Both the position numbers and the translations under genes were made by a program. DNA of 64,000 bases from Panthera uncia (Eukaryota > Chordata > Mammalia > Carnivora > Felidae), in the NCBI RefSeq assembly GCF_023721935.1, contig NC_064810.1, positions 76,885,616 to 76,949,615 on the forward strand, given 5' to 3'. Every line of letters starts with the position of its first letter. Position 1 is the stretch's first letter. Under the pieces are notes generated by a model. That model was not told the DNA's origin. It saw only the letters and a list, made by a program, of their open reading frames with translations, and did no database searches. Below, one piece after another: positions 20,701-31,800 of the stretch.

Positions 20701-20970
20701 TCCTATCTATGGGGTCTTACTTTCTCCAAGGTGACAATTTTATATTCTCCTCTCAAAAGCAATCCCTTCATTCTAAATGAGAGATTGTTCAAGATAATTT
20801 CTGGCTGTAAATTTTTCAGATTTTCAATGTAGACTATTTGGAAATCCAGAAACATTTTTTTTAAAGAAAATCATTTATAACCTCATTACCTAGATATAAC
20901 AACAATTAGAATCAGGTTGTTATAATTTTGCCTTTTTTGAGCTTTCTTCCAGATCATTAAATATTATGTC
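20701..20970. other. Unassigned AT-rich sequence
   Basis: No feature recognised; grades into the TG repeat. Confidence 0.4.
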
Positions 20971-21001
<31 letters not shown>

Positions 21002-21006
21002 GTGTG
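20971..21006 (+). repeat. (TG)n microsatellite, interrupted
   Basis: Thirteen TG units, one C interruption, then four more units and GG. Modest length variability is likely. Confidence 0.95.
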
Positions 21007-21061
21007 GTGTGTTATATGTGCATACTATTCCAAAATCAAAATGTATCATAGTATATTTAAA

Positions 21062-21199
21062 TGGCATAATCACTTTTTAAAATTGTATTTAAGTAATCTC
21101 TACACCCAACTTGGGGCTCAAACTCAGGACCCTGAGATCAAGAGTTGCATACTCTTCTGACAGAGCCATCTAGGTGCCCCTGGCATAATTAGTTTTTAA
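21062..21199 (-). mobile_element. Older short carnivore SINE with 19-bp target duplications
   Basis: Body 21081-21180 on the minus strand: 'taagtaatctctacacccaa', 'cttggggctcaaactcagga', 'ccctgagatcaagagttgca' and a head ending 'ctaggtgcccc'. Flanks TGGCATAATCACTTTTTAA (21062-21080) and TGGCATAATTAGTTTTTAA (21181-21199) differ at two positions. Confidence 0.92.
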
Positions 21200-21286
21200 C
21201 ACTTAGGGAGTTAATTAGTGAGTTCCTTAACATAATCTTAAGGATTGAATGAATCCCTAGCTAGAATTTCTCTGAGCCTTACTATG

Positions 21287-21435
21287 GATAGGGTGACCAT
21301 ATGTTCTCTTGTCCAAAACAGGACATTTTCTTTTTTAGAGTAGAAAGTCATACTATTGATAATTATGCTGTGACAAAAAGTATAAATCTAAACCATTCTG
21401 AGCAAAGTGGGTCATATGACCACTCTACTTACAGT
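21287..21435. mobile_element. Palindromic DNA-element relic with TA-type ends
   Basis: The left end 'tagggtgaccatatg' and the reverse complement of the right end 'catatgaccactcta' match at 12 of 15 positions, and partial pairing continues inward. Ends of this form, flanked by TA, suggest an old non-autonomous DNA transposon (MITE-like). Family not named. Confidence 0.5.
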
Positions 21436-21479
21436 CATAAGGAATTTTAATAATATCACTGACCAGAGGCAACAGAGCA

Positions 21480-21655
21480 TAACGCTAAAAATACACTTTC
21501 CAGAATCAGAACATTTGGGTCCAAGATCTGGTATCCACCATTATTAGCAAAAAGTGGCATAATGGCACTAAACCTGTTTCCTCATCTCTAAAACTCAGGC
21601 TATTTACCTGAATCTCAGGCTTGTCTGCATTTGAAGAGGAATGCAAACAAAAAGC
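21480..21655 (+). repeat. MIR SINE, diverged
   Basis: 'tttccagaatcagaacattt', 'gggtccaagatctggtatcc' and 'cctgtttcctcatctctaaa' follow MIR 5' end and core. Confidence 0.6.
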
Positions 21656-22679
21656 CTGCTGTAGTTGAAATAAGTTCTACTGTTGGACAATTTTTTTAAT
21701 GACATTAGTGTAATGGCACTGGGCCCCCTTCACATCAGCTTTCTTCACAAGGGTGTCCTCAACAATTCACATTCTGCCTGAATATGCAAATGGTAACTCT
21801 GGTAGGAGATAAGAGAATAAACCACTGACCCACACAAGGAGAATCTATATTTGCTCCTTGTTGGATCTCATTACACTCCACACAAAAGGATAATTAGTGT
21901 TCTCTGTAAAGCTGTCCTTCAGCTTTATTGACTACTAGTTAAAATAATATGCTACAGTTTGGAAAACTTTGACCATGCTAGTCCTTTAATCCTCTGATGA
22001 TATTTGGGTGCTGGGATTATGCCTGTATGGTCTGTTCTGGTCACCAAAAATAGAAGTTTAAATCTTCCAGATACTATATATAAGTTAATTTCCAATTTCC
22101 TAATGAGAAGCGTGCTTGAATCTCTGAAGCCTCACAATCCTTCCAGGCAAGAAAGAAATCATGGGCTCCAAAGGTAGTCAAATAGTTATCTTCTAGCTGG
22201 GTTCTCTCTGAATCAGGAGAAAGAGGCTATAATGCTTATAGCCCTACAAACTAAGGCAACGGGTCTTCACATATATCATGATCATCTTGCTGGAATGTTC
22301 TACACTACATAGAGCTGACCTTGCAGTGAGGACTTCATAACTGCATTATGATACACTTGTTCTTGTCATAATCATCGATGTAACCATTTTTCAGTTCGAT
22401 ATTCAGTTGAGAGGTTTCATTATCCCTTTTATAAAAAGTGCCTTAAGTATTAATCTTTGATTTATCAGCCTCCTTTGGATTTTTTGTATATTTCTCTTTC
22501 CTTAACCGTACCTCATACGATTCCTTTTATAGAAGTAAGTGATCAATACTTGTGAAACGAACAAAATTATTCCTACCTCCTTTCTACTGCACATCTGAAA
22601 CAATCATACCTTTATAGCACCCCAAATTCTTTCCCTTTCTCCTTCACCTGCGTTTTAGTGAAAAGAACAATATACTTGG
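21656..22679. other. No gene recognised; unassigned sequence
   Basis: About 1 kb of AT-rich DNA with no recognisable exon, RNA gene or young repeat. A possible L2 tip is near 22530-22560 ('gtaagtgatcaatacttgtg'). Confidence 0.45.
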
Positions 22680-23490
22680 AATTACAAAAACTGAGCTTTA
22701 ATGATATTATGGGGTGAAGCTACAACTCTTTCCTACAGAAGAATTCTAATTAATTCATGTAGAAGAGACGAGGAAACTAGAAAATGACCTCTGTAACACA
22801 CTAGTCATGGCAGCAAACAAGATCTACCAATAGATGCTAAAAATTGATGGGTGAAAGCTTAAGTAGTAACAGGATATGTATATGGTCTCAAAGCATCTTC
22901 TCTATAAATATTTAGTAATCACAAAAGGAACAATAGTAAATTTACAGAAGAGAAACCCAGCAGATGTCATCTTTGCCAAGTGATCAAGGTTAATATCAGT
23001 AATAGAACATGTCAGTATAATAATATACGTGGTATGCCCCAAGAAGGACCTATCACCTCTGTAGTTTCCTTCCCAAAGCCTTTGATATAATCATGGGAAA
23101 ACATCAGACAAACCGAAACTGAAGGACATTCTACAAAATAACTCGTCCGTACTCTTCAAAAGCGCTAAGATCATGAAAGACAAGGACATACTGGAACGAT
23201 TCCAGATGGTAGGAGACTAAAGTAACATGACAGCTGCCAGTAATGTGGGGATCAGAACTGAATCCCGGGAAAGAAAAAGGACACTAGTGGGAAAAGCGGT
23301 GACATAGGAATAAAGTCCTACTTTAGTGAATAGCACTGTACCAAGGTTACTTCCTTAGTTTTGATTATTGTTCTATGGCTATTTAAGGTATTAGTGTGAA
23401 GAGGAGTTGTGTGAAGGGTATACAGGGGCACTCTACTATTTTTGCAACTTTTTTGTAAGTATAGAATTATTGCAAAATAAGAAGTTTATA
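22680..23490 (+). mobile_element. Ancient L1M LINE 3' end
   Basis: Landmarks of an old L1 3' UTR in order: 'gcctttgatataatcatggg', 'aaaacatcagacaaaccgaa', 'ggacattctacaaaataact', 'gatcatgaaagacaaggaca', 'gtaggagactaaagtaacat', 'tgtgaagggtatacaggggc' and 'ttgcaaaataagaagttt'. Non-coding. It is interrupted at its 3' edge by the SINE at 23,507. Confidence 0.75.
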
Positions 23491-23718
23491 AAGTAACTGA
23501 GGTTGAGGGGCCCCTGGGTGGCTCAGTCGGTTAAGCATCCGTCTTTGGCTCCGGTAACGATCTGAGGGTTTGTGAGTTGGAGCTCTGCATTGGGCTCCCC
23601 GCTGATGGCATAGATCTGCTTGGGATTCTCTCTCCCTCTCTCGTTGCCCCTTCCCTGCTCATACACTCTCTCTCTAAGTAAACAAACAAACTTTAAAAAA
23701 AAAAGTAACTGAGGTTGA
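23491..23718 (+). mobile_element. Felid SINE with perfect 16-bp target duplications
   Basis: AAGTAACTGAGGTTGA at 23491-23506 and again at 23703-23718. Body 23507-23702: head 'ggggcccctgggtggctcag', a shortened middle and a tail with repeated AAAC. Diverged within the promoter region but with an intact flank pair. Confidence 0.97.
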
Positions 23719-23850
23719 ATGCTAACGCTGCCACCATCTGTGGCATGTCCTTAGGTAAGTCACCTAACCTCTCTGAACCTCACTTTTCATCATGTCTGAT
23801 AAAGGAACAGCACCTACCTTTTGCTACTGTGAAGTCAAGATAAAAAAAAA
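23719..23850 (+). repeat. MIR SINE, split by the upstream SINE
   Basis: 'ccttaggtaagtcacctaac', 'ctctctgaacctcacttttc' and 'cacctaccttttgctactgt' are classic MIR core. The SINE at 23,507 lies immediately upstream. Confidence 0.7.
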
Positions 23851-23925
23851 AAAAAAGAAAACTGGGGGCACTTTTAAAACCATAAAGTCTTTAAAAATAC
23901 ATTATTTTTAAAATTAAAAAAAAAA

Positions 23926-24130
23926 GGAGGGTACCTGGGTGGCTCAGTCAGTTGAGCATCTGACTTCCACTCAGGTCATGACCTCATGGTCTATGAGATT
24001 GAGCCCCACATCAGGTTCTGTACTGACAGCTCAGACCTGTAGCCTCCTGCAGATTCTGTTGTCTCCCTCTCTCTCTGCCCCTCTCCTGCTCTGCTCTCTC
24101 TCTCTAAAAAATAAACAAACATTAAAAAAT
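23926..24130 (+). mobile_element. Felid tRNA-derived SINE
   Basis: Head 'gggtacctgggtggctcagt', 'gtcatgacctcatggtctat', 'ctgtactgacagctcagacc', CT-rich block and an AAATAAACAAAC tail. An approximate duplicated flank (ATACATTATTTTTA near 23897; ATGTATTATTTTTA near 24141) fits a target site. Confidence 0.93.
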
Positions 24131-24191
24131 AATAAAAAATATGTATTATTTTTATTACTATTTAGCCACCTTGGCCTTTCCTGCCCCATTT

Positions 24192-24376
24192 ATTTAGGGT
24201 TGCCAGATAAAATACAGGGTGCCCTGTTAAATCCGAATCTCAGATAAGTAATAATTCTACTATAAATATGTCCCATGTAATAATCGAGACACATTAAAAA
24301 TGGTATTTTTGACTATCTAATATTCAAATCAACTGGGTAGCCTATATTTTTATTTACTAAATCTGGCAATCCTACT
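24192..24376. mobile_element. Large imperfect palindrome: DNA-transposon (MITE-like) relic
   Basis: The left arm 'tagggttgccagataaaata', 'cagggtgccctgttaaatcc', 'gaatctcagat' pairs with the right arm ending 'ctaaatctggcaatccta', giving roughly 50-base arms around a ~70-base loop. TA at both outer edges fits Tc1/mariner-style insertion. A mammal-wide family of this layout exists, but I cannot name it with confidence. Confidence 0.65.
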
Positions 24377-24984
24377 TCTACCCAATTTCCAATTTTCTGT
24401 CCCTTTCTTTAAGACATCCCTATCCCTTCCTTCCTTCCTTGAACCTCTCTTTATATGATGCTGACTTTCTTAGCTCTGAGGACCTCCTGGCATAGCAAGT
24501 TCACCTAAGCACTACAGCAGCCCATGCTCCAGGAAAGAAACATGAAGGTTAGTCAATGACAGGAGTTTGATTCTGGCAAAGTGAGTTCACGGGGAATGCA
24601 TGACTCAGAGGAATTTTCTCTCTTTCTGACTTGCAATTGTGCAAAATTTATTTTTAAATTTTTAGCGTATTTTTACTACCCATCCCTTGCAGCAGCCCAG
24701 TGATATAAGTGTTATGCAGATTTTTAAGCCACGAGGAAGAAATCAGAACTACCAACAGCACAGAAGACAGATTACCTCTTAGAAGGGAGGAAATGAAAGA
24801 GAAAAAGAGGGAGAATTTGAGCACAATGCTTTCATGTATGTTAGGGGAGCACATAGGAGAAGTATGCCTTTTCCTATTTCCTGATGAGAAACTGAGGCGG
24901 AGGGAAGAATTTAGACTCACTCTATCTCATAAGGAAGTGATCATCCTTCTGCTTTAGGGCATTCATTAGATCAACTTCATTCTT
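24377..24984. other. Unassigned sequence with a probable MIR scrap
   Basis: A reversed MIR-like piece may lie at 24675-24760 ('gcagcagcccagtgatataa'). The rest is unassigned. The open frames over 24,654-24,957 lie on both strands and show no domain. Confidence 0.4.
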
Positions 24985-25235
24985 TTCCATACCATCTGGT
25001 CATCAAGGCTCTGCTTGAAGGTCACCTCTTTGGGGATGTTAGCACCCCTGATTCTCCAAACCATGTATGGTTTGTTTTTCTCTGACTCTCCACATCGCTT
25101 TGAAAAGACCTAAGACTGTTACCTGGGGTTACAGCCACATGTGTCTGCATTTTATCTCCTTTTTGGCTTTGAGGGTAAAGATTGTGTCATGTTCATGTCA
25201 AGATTTCCTACAGTGCCTCCAAAGCAAAGGTGACA
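24985..25235 (+). repeat. L2 LINE 3' region
   Basis: 'caaggctctgcttgaaggtc', 'acctctttggggatgttagc', 'ctttgagggtaaagattgtg' and 'cctacagtgcctccaaagca' follow L2. Confidence 0.55.
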
Positions 25236-25924
25236 CTTTCTAAATTGGGAGTTAAGGGGCCCAAGTCCTGAATCAGATTAACCACTGACTTGGCATATTG
25301 GTAACAGCACAAACTGGTGCAGCTACAATTTTCCCATTGGTAAATAGCTTCTGCTTATTCCCGTATATAATCACCCAGATGGTTGCTGAGACCCTTCTGT
25401 TTCCAGCATTCTGCCCTCTGGGACTCTGGTTTTTGATAGAGTGGACGTCTGAGTCATGGTCCCATGCTGCCAGTGCCGTTCCAGCTGCTGAGAACAACTT
25501 CTTGTGGGCATCCTAATTTTCCCTTTTGGTTGAGACTCCCACATTCCCTCTTCCCCACCTTGGAGGTATATCAGAAATATTAAAAGCGAAGATCTTTTGT
25601 AGGACATGTCCCAGGCTATAGGGATGCCTTAATAAGAGTAGTAGCCTTTCCACGAATCAACAACATGAAATCAGAGGGCACCTCGTCCCTTTCTTTCAAG
25701 AAGGATATTTGCTGCTTCGAAGGGAAGATCCAGTTTTACTCTAACCAACAGTAGTCACAATCTCTAAGTTGCATGCACTATTTTACAAGATATTCCTTCT
25801 GTATTTCAGTAGAGTAACACACTTCATCTTTCTGGGCCACCAGATACCAACCATTTCACAATGGAAACCACACGCATAAGAGCTGTTCTCTCCTTCCAGC
25901 GTTCGATAGAAATCAAATAAGATA
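25236..25924. other. No gene recognised; unassigned sequence
   Basis: No feature recognised. Overlapping open frames of 70-80 codons on both strands near 25,270-25,610 lack domains. Confidence 0.45.
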
Positions 25925-26175
25925 TAACTAGCAACCACTTAACAGAGTGCATACCACATGCCAGGTGCTCCGCCAAGCACTTCACATGTATCATTTAATC
26001 CTTCTGATGTCCCTGCAACTTTGGCATTGTAATTCCCATTTGAAAGATGAGGAAACCTATGCTCAGCAAGTATATGCAAATTGTCCAAGGTCACAAAACT
26101 ACCAAGTAATCAGAATGGGATTCAGACAAATTGCAGCCCCCGAGATGTATGTTCTTAACTACATACTGCCCACTT
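25925..26175 (-). repeat. MIR SINE, inverted, near full length
   Basis: 'cataccacatgccaggtgct', 'tcacatgtatcatttaatcc', 'cccatttgaaagatgaggaa', 'ttgtccaaggtcacaaaact' and 'atgggattcagacaaattgc' in order. Confidence 0.75.
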
Positions 26176-26194
26176 CTCATGTGAAAATACTTTA

Positions 26195-26375
26195 AAGCCA
26201 GAAAGCATTATGCACGTGCATTGTCACTTAATCCTCAAAACATGCCAGGAAGTGATAAGGCAGGTATTTTTATCCCCACTTTGTAAATAGACAGAGATCG
26301 GCTTCATTATCATACAGTTAGTAAGTGGCGAAACTAAAAGTCAAGCCCGTCATCTGGTTCCGTGACCAGCTTCCC
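26195..26375 (-). repeat. MIR SINE, inverted
   Basis: 'attgtcacttaatcctcaaa', 'aggcaggtatttttatcccc', 'actttgtaaatagacagaga' and 'gttagtaagtggcgaaacta'. A second reversed MIR directly next to the one at 25,925. Confidence 0.7.
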
Positions 26376-27284
26376 TCACCTACAGATAGAAGCATAACCT
26401 TCAAGTTCTGTCAGAAAGCAGAACATTATATATATTTTCAACACTAGAAGGAGGTCATGCCATCTTACAAGAGGATAGCTCTACCCTCTCTGCGTCTTCT
26501 GAGTCAAATTGACTTATTTTATCTGGAACAATGATGTTTCCTGGTGTCAGCACCTCATAGCCCAAAATGGACTTTTCTCTGTCTCATGCATCATCCCCAA
26601 ACCAAAATTGCTAGCAGAGTCCTGCTTCCAGAATTTTTATTACCTATAATGATGCCGTGAACTAGGCAAAGGAGCCGAGCTCTGTTCCAGACATCAGCAG
26701 TGCCTATGAGTGCTGGCAGAGAGAAGGCTACCTTGCACTTGGTCAGGAAAGTTCATCCAATAGGAGACGAGAAAGATGGACCGCCATCAGTGTGATGTTT
26801 GTGCAGAAGCACTTTGCTGATCATTAAAGACAGTTGCTTTTTTTTTTTCTTAAATCAAACAAAATATAACAAAACTAAACTAAAAAGCCAGTAGCTCCAT
26901 TTCCTAAGCAGGCAATGAAATCTCTAACTGGGGGCGGCGGGGGGAGGTCTGATGTGAAGAATTCAGCAAAGGAGGGACAGTCTTCCCTGAAATGTGTGGC
27001 CTGCAAACTTCTGGAATCCTAAAGTAGGACTGGAAGGCACTGCTTCCTGCGAGCCCTGTGATTAAGAAGACATATTCGTAGGGAGTCCAAAGAAGGCTCA
27101 AGTGGGAGAGGAACTGTTGACATGAAAGCTGTAGCTTTTTATTTCTTCACCAATCCCCCCCTCTGCAGACCTCAAAAAGCAGGCGGGTTGCAGGGGGGTG
27201 TTAATCAACTGTAAACAAACAATCCTGGAAAAAGATCATATGGTCTGGCGGGCCCAGGGCTCAAGGAATATTAAGCACCTTCAT
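26376..27284. other. No gene recognised; unassigned sequence
   Basis: No exon or repeat body recognised. Contains a T11 run near 26838 and a G-rich patch 'gggggcggcggggggagg' at about 26931. Confidence 0.45.
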
Positions 27285-27480
27285 TTACAGAGCACTTTAT
27301 AGTTCACAGTACACTTCCAATTAGGTCATTTTTTTGATCCTCCACAATGACAGGGGTCAGCTGGGATTAGTACCCCATTTCACACCTGAGAAAACTGAAG
27401 CCAGGAGAGGAAAGAAATGTGCCCATGGTACACAGTCTATAGCACATCTGTCACTGACTCCGGAGGTTTTCTATTATGCC
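27285..27480 (-). repeat. MIR-family SINE, inverted
   Basis: 'tttacagagcactttatagt', 'tagtaccccatttcacacct', 'gagaaaactgaagccaggag' and 'atctgtcactgactccggag'. Confidence 0.55.
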
Positions 27481-27964
27481 ACATTATGCTAAAGCAAATG
27501 TTGAAAACAGTAACACCTATTTATTGGTTGAGTATAAGCAAACTTCCTCATGTAGTTGCATCAAAACTAATTAAATGAATAAAACCTACCTTACCATCCA
27601 AGATCGGAAAGTAAAACATATAAAGAAAATTCAGTATGGGCAGCTATCTGAAGATCACCAGCCACTAAACTGAACTAAGGTGAATCACTTAGGATCTCAT
27701 TCCAAGGTCTATTATCACTTTGGTAGAGAGTGTGTTTCTCTTTCAGGATAACAAACTAAATGTTGGGATTTCTTTAAAATGAGTATGCTCTACAAAGATA
27801 GGTCTAGTCTCTGCCATCATTCCACAAACCTTTGTCTTGCTTCATGCCAGTTACTGACCTTCCCAAACTGAATGTGAAAATGCTTCAGTGGGTTTGGTTT
27901 CATGGGGAAGAAATAATGATGAGCATTTTTAGCACTGACCATGCACTAACAAAGGTTTACCGAA
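27481..27964. other. Unassigned AT-rich sequence
   Basis: No feature recognised. Confidence 0.4.
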
Positions 27965-28075
27965 GATAAATCTTGTCCTCATCTGTAAAATGGGAGGATG
28001 TTGCCTCCTGCTACCAGGATTATTTATTGGAGCTTTAAATGAGTAAATAGAGACCATTTGCATGGTTCATCTGTA
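27965..28075 (+). repeat. MIR SINE fragment
   Basis: 'cctcatctgtaaaatgggag' and 'ggagctttaaatgagtaaat' are MIR core. A following AATAAA (about 28083) and 14 A (28101-28114) might belong to a separate small retroposon. Confidence 0.6.
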
Positions 28076-28334
28076 TTTTTTAAATAAAATTCTTTGTTCT
28101 AAAAAAAAAAAAAAGAAATATGTACCTAGGAAATAAGTAAAAAAGGAAGTGTCCACTTGAGGGGGGTGAATATCAGGGCTGCACAAGAGGAACCTAAGCC
28201 CTCCTGGTCATGGACCTCTCCAGCCCCACAGAGTCCAGTTACAGAGGTCACTGCTGTCTTCACTGTGCAGAGAGAGCTCCCACCACCCTTCACAATCCCA
28301 GTGCACTTTGCACCTCCTTCTCCACTAAACCAGC

Positions 28335-28505
28335 ACCTTTTGTTATCATAAGGAACCTCTGCCTGCCTTCCCCACTGGACTGAGCGCTCCTTGAGGATGG
28401 ACGCCATGTCTTACCCTGTGTCCCCACTCCACAACATTCCCCATACTGTCTCCATCACACTGAACCTCACTAATTAATGTGTTCTAAATAAGTGTATGAG
28501 CTAGT
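28335..28505 (+). repeat. L2 LINE 3' end
   Basis: 'gactgagcgctccttgagga', 'tggacgccatgtcttaccct' and an ending 'aaataagtgtatgagctagt'. Standard L2 terminal layout. Confidence 0.6.
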
Positions 28506-28879
28506 GAGTGAGCAAATTAACAGTAAGTATCTTTAGGAAGGTAATGTTCTTGAAAAAGCTGAACCACCAGAGCAGATACAATTTAGATAATACTCTGTTT
28601 CATTACTCTAATGCCTTTCAAAACCTAACAGTCATAAGGTAACATCTCTAGTTTGTAAAATGAAAGGATGCCAGCCTTGATGAACCTGCCAAAGCCAGGA
28701 AGTCAGGGTGTGAGAAAGAGGGATCTAGGAGTATAGCTCCGAGACGCATTCCTGGTCCTTAAGAGAATCACTGTTGTCAAGTTCCTCAGCCAAATCCTCC
28801 TGATTACCAGAGGTCAAGAGCACAAGCAGCAAACCCTTTCTCTACTGACTTAGGGCAAGGAAAGGCTGACAGAGTGCCA
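28506..28879. other. Unassigned sequence
   Basis: No feature recognised. Confidence 0.4.
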
Positions 28880-29330
28880 GGAAGTACAATGAATGTTTTA
28901 CCTTACAAATGCTGAGGAGACAACATGTTCCTTTTAGCATTAATTGCTTCATTCAAAAGAAGCTATTTAGAATCAGTCTGGTCTTTTTCCTTGATGAGCA
29001 ATTTCAGGCTGCCTACCAAAGCTTTTGTTTGTTGGGAGGAGAGAAGAAGAGAAAGCATTTTGTTAAGGCATTTTAATTTTCATATTTAATGAAACAGATT
29101 GGGTAGCAGGTTCCTTTGATTTTAGTTTTCTGTTCCCTGAATACCTTCTTGTGTATTACATATTCTGCGGGAGCTTCCTGCAAGAACTGTTCTACATCTC
29201 ACAAGTTAAGGCTGTCAAATGTTACCCACTGAATCAAATGTATTTCTCGTGCCAATATTCAGTTGTTATTATTATTGTAGCAGGCCAATCATAAATCTCA
29301 AAGCTGGAGAGAAAGGGAACATGTACTGAT
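28880..29330. promoter_or_regulatory. Candidate conserved noncoding element
   Basis: AT-rich non-repeat DNA with dense developmental-type words: 'cattaattgc', 'cctttgatttt' (TCF/LEF-like), 'catatttaatga', 'gccaatcataaatc' and 'attgggtagcag'. There is no open frame or transposon signature. The conserved look is an impression and must be checked by alignment. Confidence 0.25.
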
Positions 29331-29884
29331 GTTTCCCCATATTCTCTTGAGCACATAAAATTATATAACTCTCTGAAGTCCTCTTTTTATTGCTAGGCCT
29401 AAAATGCTTTGCATTCTTCACAGGATAAATTCTTTAAAGGGGTCATTTTCCTTAGTAAGAGAGAATTAGTCAATCAATCAGAAATTTCATTGGTTTTAAT
29501 GAATTAACCAAGATGTAGAGAAAAACACCACTGGATCGGAGTCAGGAGGCAAGCTCCCTCATTTCAGCTATTATTTATTATAGCGTTTTCTCCTTTTTCT
29601 TCCTGATAAAAGGAGGGCAGATACTTGGCCTGTTTTTTTTTTTTTCTTCTTTTTCTTATTTAGAACAAAACAGGAACAGAACCTGGCCCATAATAGGAGC
29701 TCGATCAAAATCTGTGGAATGAATAATCCAACTGTTTGACTTGATTATCTTGGGCCTTAATCTCCTTGTTTGTTAAAAAACCAAAAGTGTTGATTATGTC
29801 TGTGTTTTCTACCTCACAGATGAGATAAATGATGGCTTTGTGAAACTGTTGAGTTATGCACATAATTAAAGGAGTAGCATCATT
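29331..29884. other. Unassigned sequence with poly(T)
   Basis: Contains a T13-plus run at about 29633-29645. No gene or clear repeat body recognised. Confidence 0.45.
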
Positions 29885-30010
29885 AGTAATAGCAGCAGGT
29901 TTGCACCTGATCAACTGTGTGACCTTGGCCAAAACATTTCAATTCTCTAGAATTCTCAAATTCTCATCTATCTTGGACTAGACAATCCCCCAATTTCCTT
30001 CCAGCTCAAA
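29885..30010 (+). repeat. MIR-family SINE fragment
   Basis: 'tgcacctgatcaactgtgtg' and 'accttggccaaaacatttca' are the MIR core start. 'caatttccttccagctcaaa' matches the MIR3-type end. Confidence 0.6.
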
Positions 30011-30062
30011 CCAATATCTGCGAATGCTTATTTAGTACCCATGCTATGCAAAATACTCTTCT

Positions 30063-30067
<5 letters not shown>

Positions 30068-30117
<50 letters not shown>
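30068..30117 (+). repeat. (AC)n microsatellite, about 24 units
   Basis: Uninterrupted AC dinucleotide run. Likely length-variable and usable as a marker. Confidence 0.97.
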
Positions 30118-30119
<2 letters not shown>

Positions 30120-30507
30120 CACCAAGGTATAATCTAAGAGATTTCAAAGAAACATAAGAGCAGTAACTTTTCTAAAATAATCTGCCTGGTTATTTTTCTA
30201 ATATAAAAGCAGGCCATTAGGGGAAAGCATGGGAAGATGTGAAAACCAGATTTCACAAGAAAAGTCATTTGGGGAAATCAAAAATTGAGTTAGCTGCTGG
30301 TATGCATCTTGTGGAGATCATTCTGACCTTCCAAATTGTGCAACAAACTTGGATTTGACATTTGGTGTTGGCTTTTACAGTCTACCTAATGAGAAATATC
30401 TTTACAAAGAGCGACAGCATGCTGCTTAAAACTGTTCAAGAAAATGTCGATTTTGGGGAGGGGACACCAAGAAGTGAACCAGCAACGTACATATGTTATT
30501 GTGATTT

Positions 30508-30759
30508 GAAACACACTACTTCCTTGGGGCGCCTGGGGGGCTCAGTCGGTTGAATGTCTGACTTCGGCCCAGGTCATGATCTCACGGTCTGTGGGATCCA
30601 GCCCCATGTCAGGCTCTGTGCTGACAGCTCAGAGCCTGGAGCTGCTTTGGATTCTGTGTCTCCCTCTCTCGCTCTCTCTCTCTGCCCCTCTCCCACTTGT
30701 GTTTTTTCTCTCTCTCAAAAATAAACATTAAGAAAAATTTCAAAGAAACACACTACTTC
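30508..30759 (+). mobile_element. Felid SINE with perfect 15-bp target duplications
   Basis: GAAACACACTACTTC at 30508-30522 and 30745-30759. Body 30526-30744: head 'ggggcgcctggggggctcag', 'ctgtgctgacagctcagagc', CT-rich block and 'aaaaataaacattaag' tail. Fairly young: close to consensus, with some CpGs kept. Confidence 0.97.
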
Positions 30760-31029
30760 TGTTAAGTATGTGACTGCTCAAGGCAATTCCAGTCACAGAA
30801 AGAATAAGCCTATTAACAGCTCTCAGAGGAATTCATTGATTCAAGGAGTAAGAGAATTTCCTCCAAAATTCAGCAAATCGAGTGAAGGAATCAATCCATC
30901 GACAAATATAAATGGTATATAGATGCTACCTACCACAGGGAATTAAACATGTAAGACCACAATACTTGCCCTCAAGCACGTTTGTATGATCATCCATAAT
31001 ATAAAGCTAAAAAGCCTTGTAACATAACA
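30760..31029. other. Unassigned sequence
   Basis: No feature recognised. Confidence 0.4.
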
Positions 31030-31205
31030 TGTCCAAAATTAATTTCGTACTTTTAATCTTCAAACCTACTCTTCCTCATTCGGCCTATCTTGAAAGATTA
31101 CATGTCAATTCAGGACTTAATCTACACACACCAAAAACCAAAAGCCTTTCTTGACTCCTGCTCCCTCCTTTCCTATGCCAAATGAGTTACCAAGCCTTAT
31201 TGTCA
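31030..31205 (+). repeat. L2 LINE fragment (internal 3' portion)
   Basis: 'tgtccaaaattaatttcgta', 'caaacctactcttcctcatt' and 'cctttcttgactcctgctcc' follow L2 sequence upstream of its 3' UTR. Confidence 0.5.
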
Positions 31206-31269
31206 TACATGATGCCCATGAAAGCCAAAGGAGGGCATGGGAAGAGCCCTAGGCAGAGGAGTGCATTCA

Positions 31270-31800
31270 TCAGAATAGATAAGGCTCTGTTTCAATAGCA
31301 GCTATCCCCTGACATATCAATGGCTTAATACAACAGATATTTACCTCTTGCTCATGTTACAGTCTGATGTAAGTTGGCTGTCCTTGGTGGTTTTTCTAAG
31401 CCATCACTCAATGATTCAAGTTGATTCTAGTTTTTAGCTACAATAATAAGTATAATCTTCCAGATTTGTCATTAGAAGACAAAGAGAAATAAAATATAAG
31501 AGCTATTTTTAATGGTCAAGCTTAGAAGAGGTTTACATCTCTTCTGTTCACATCCCATTGGCCAAAACTCAGTCCAATAAAACTCAGTCCTAATCTAACC
31601 TCAAAGACGCTGAGTAATGTAGTCTCTTAGTGAATCCAGGAAGAGAGAATTATTTGGTAAACTCAGAGCGTTATCTTTGCCACCAAGACTGATATCTAAA
31701 TTAGATTATCTCTCCTATGTAAAGAGATTTTCCAGGCACTAAGAACCATAGATTCTCAGGGTTCTCTACCTAACTGACAGAATCTACCATAGTTGAAGTT
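31270..31800. repeat. Ancient repeat, family unresolved
   Basis: 'ggcttaatacaacagatatt', 'gtaagttggctgtccttggt', 'cacatcccattggccaaaac' and 'agaatctaccatag' resemble a mammal-wide repeat layout that I cannot name. There is no coding content. Confidence 0.35.

Noticed and set aside
23150..23230. Unique transcribed sequence
   Set aside because: Word order matches an ancient L1M 3' UTR.
29633..29645. Poly(T) as pol III terminator
   Set aside because: No pol III promoter or RNA gene lies upstream.
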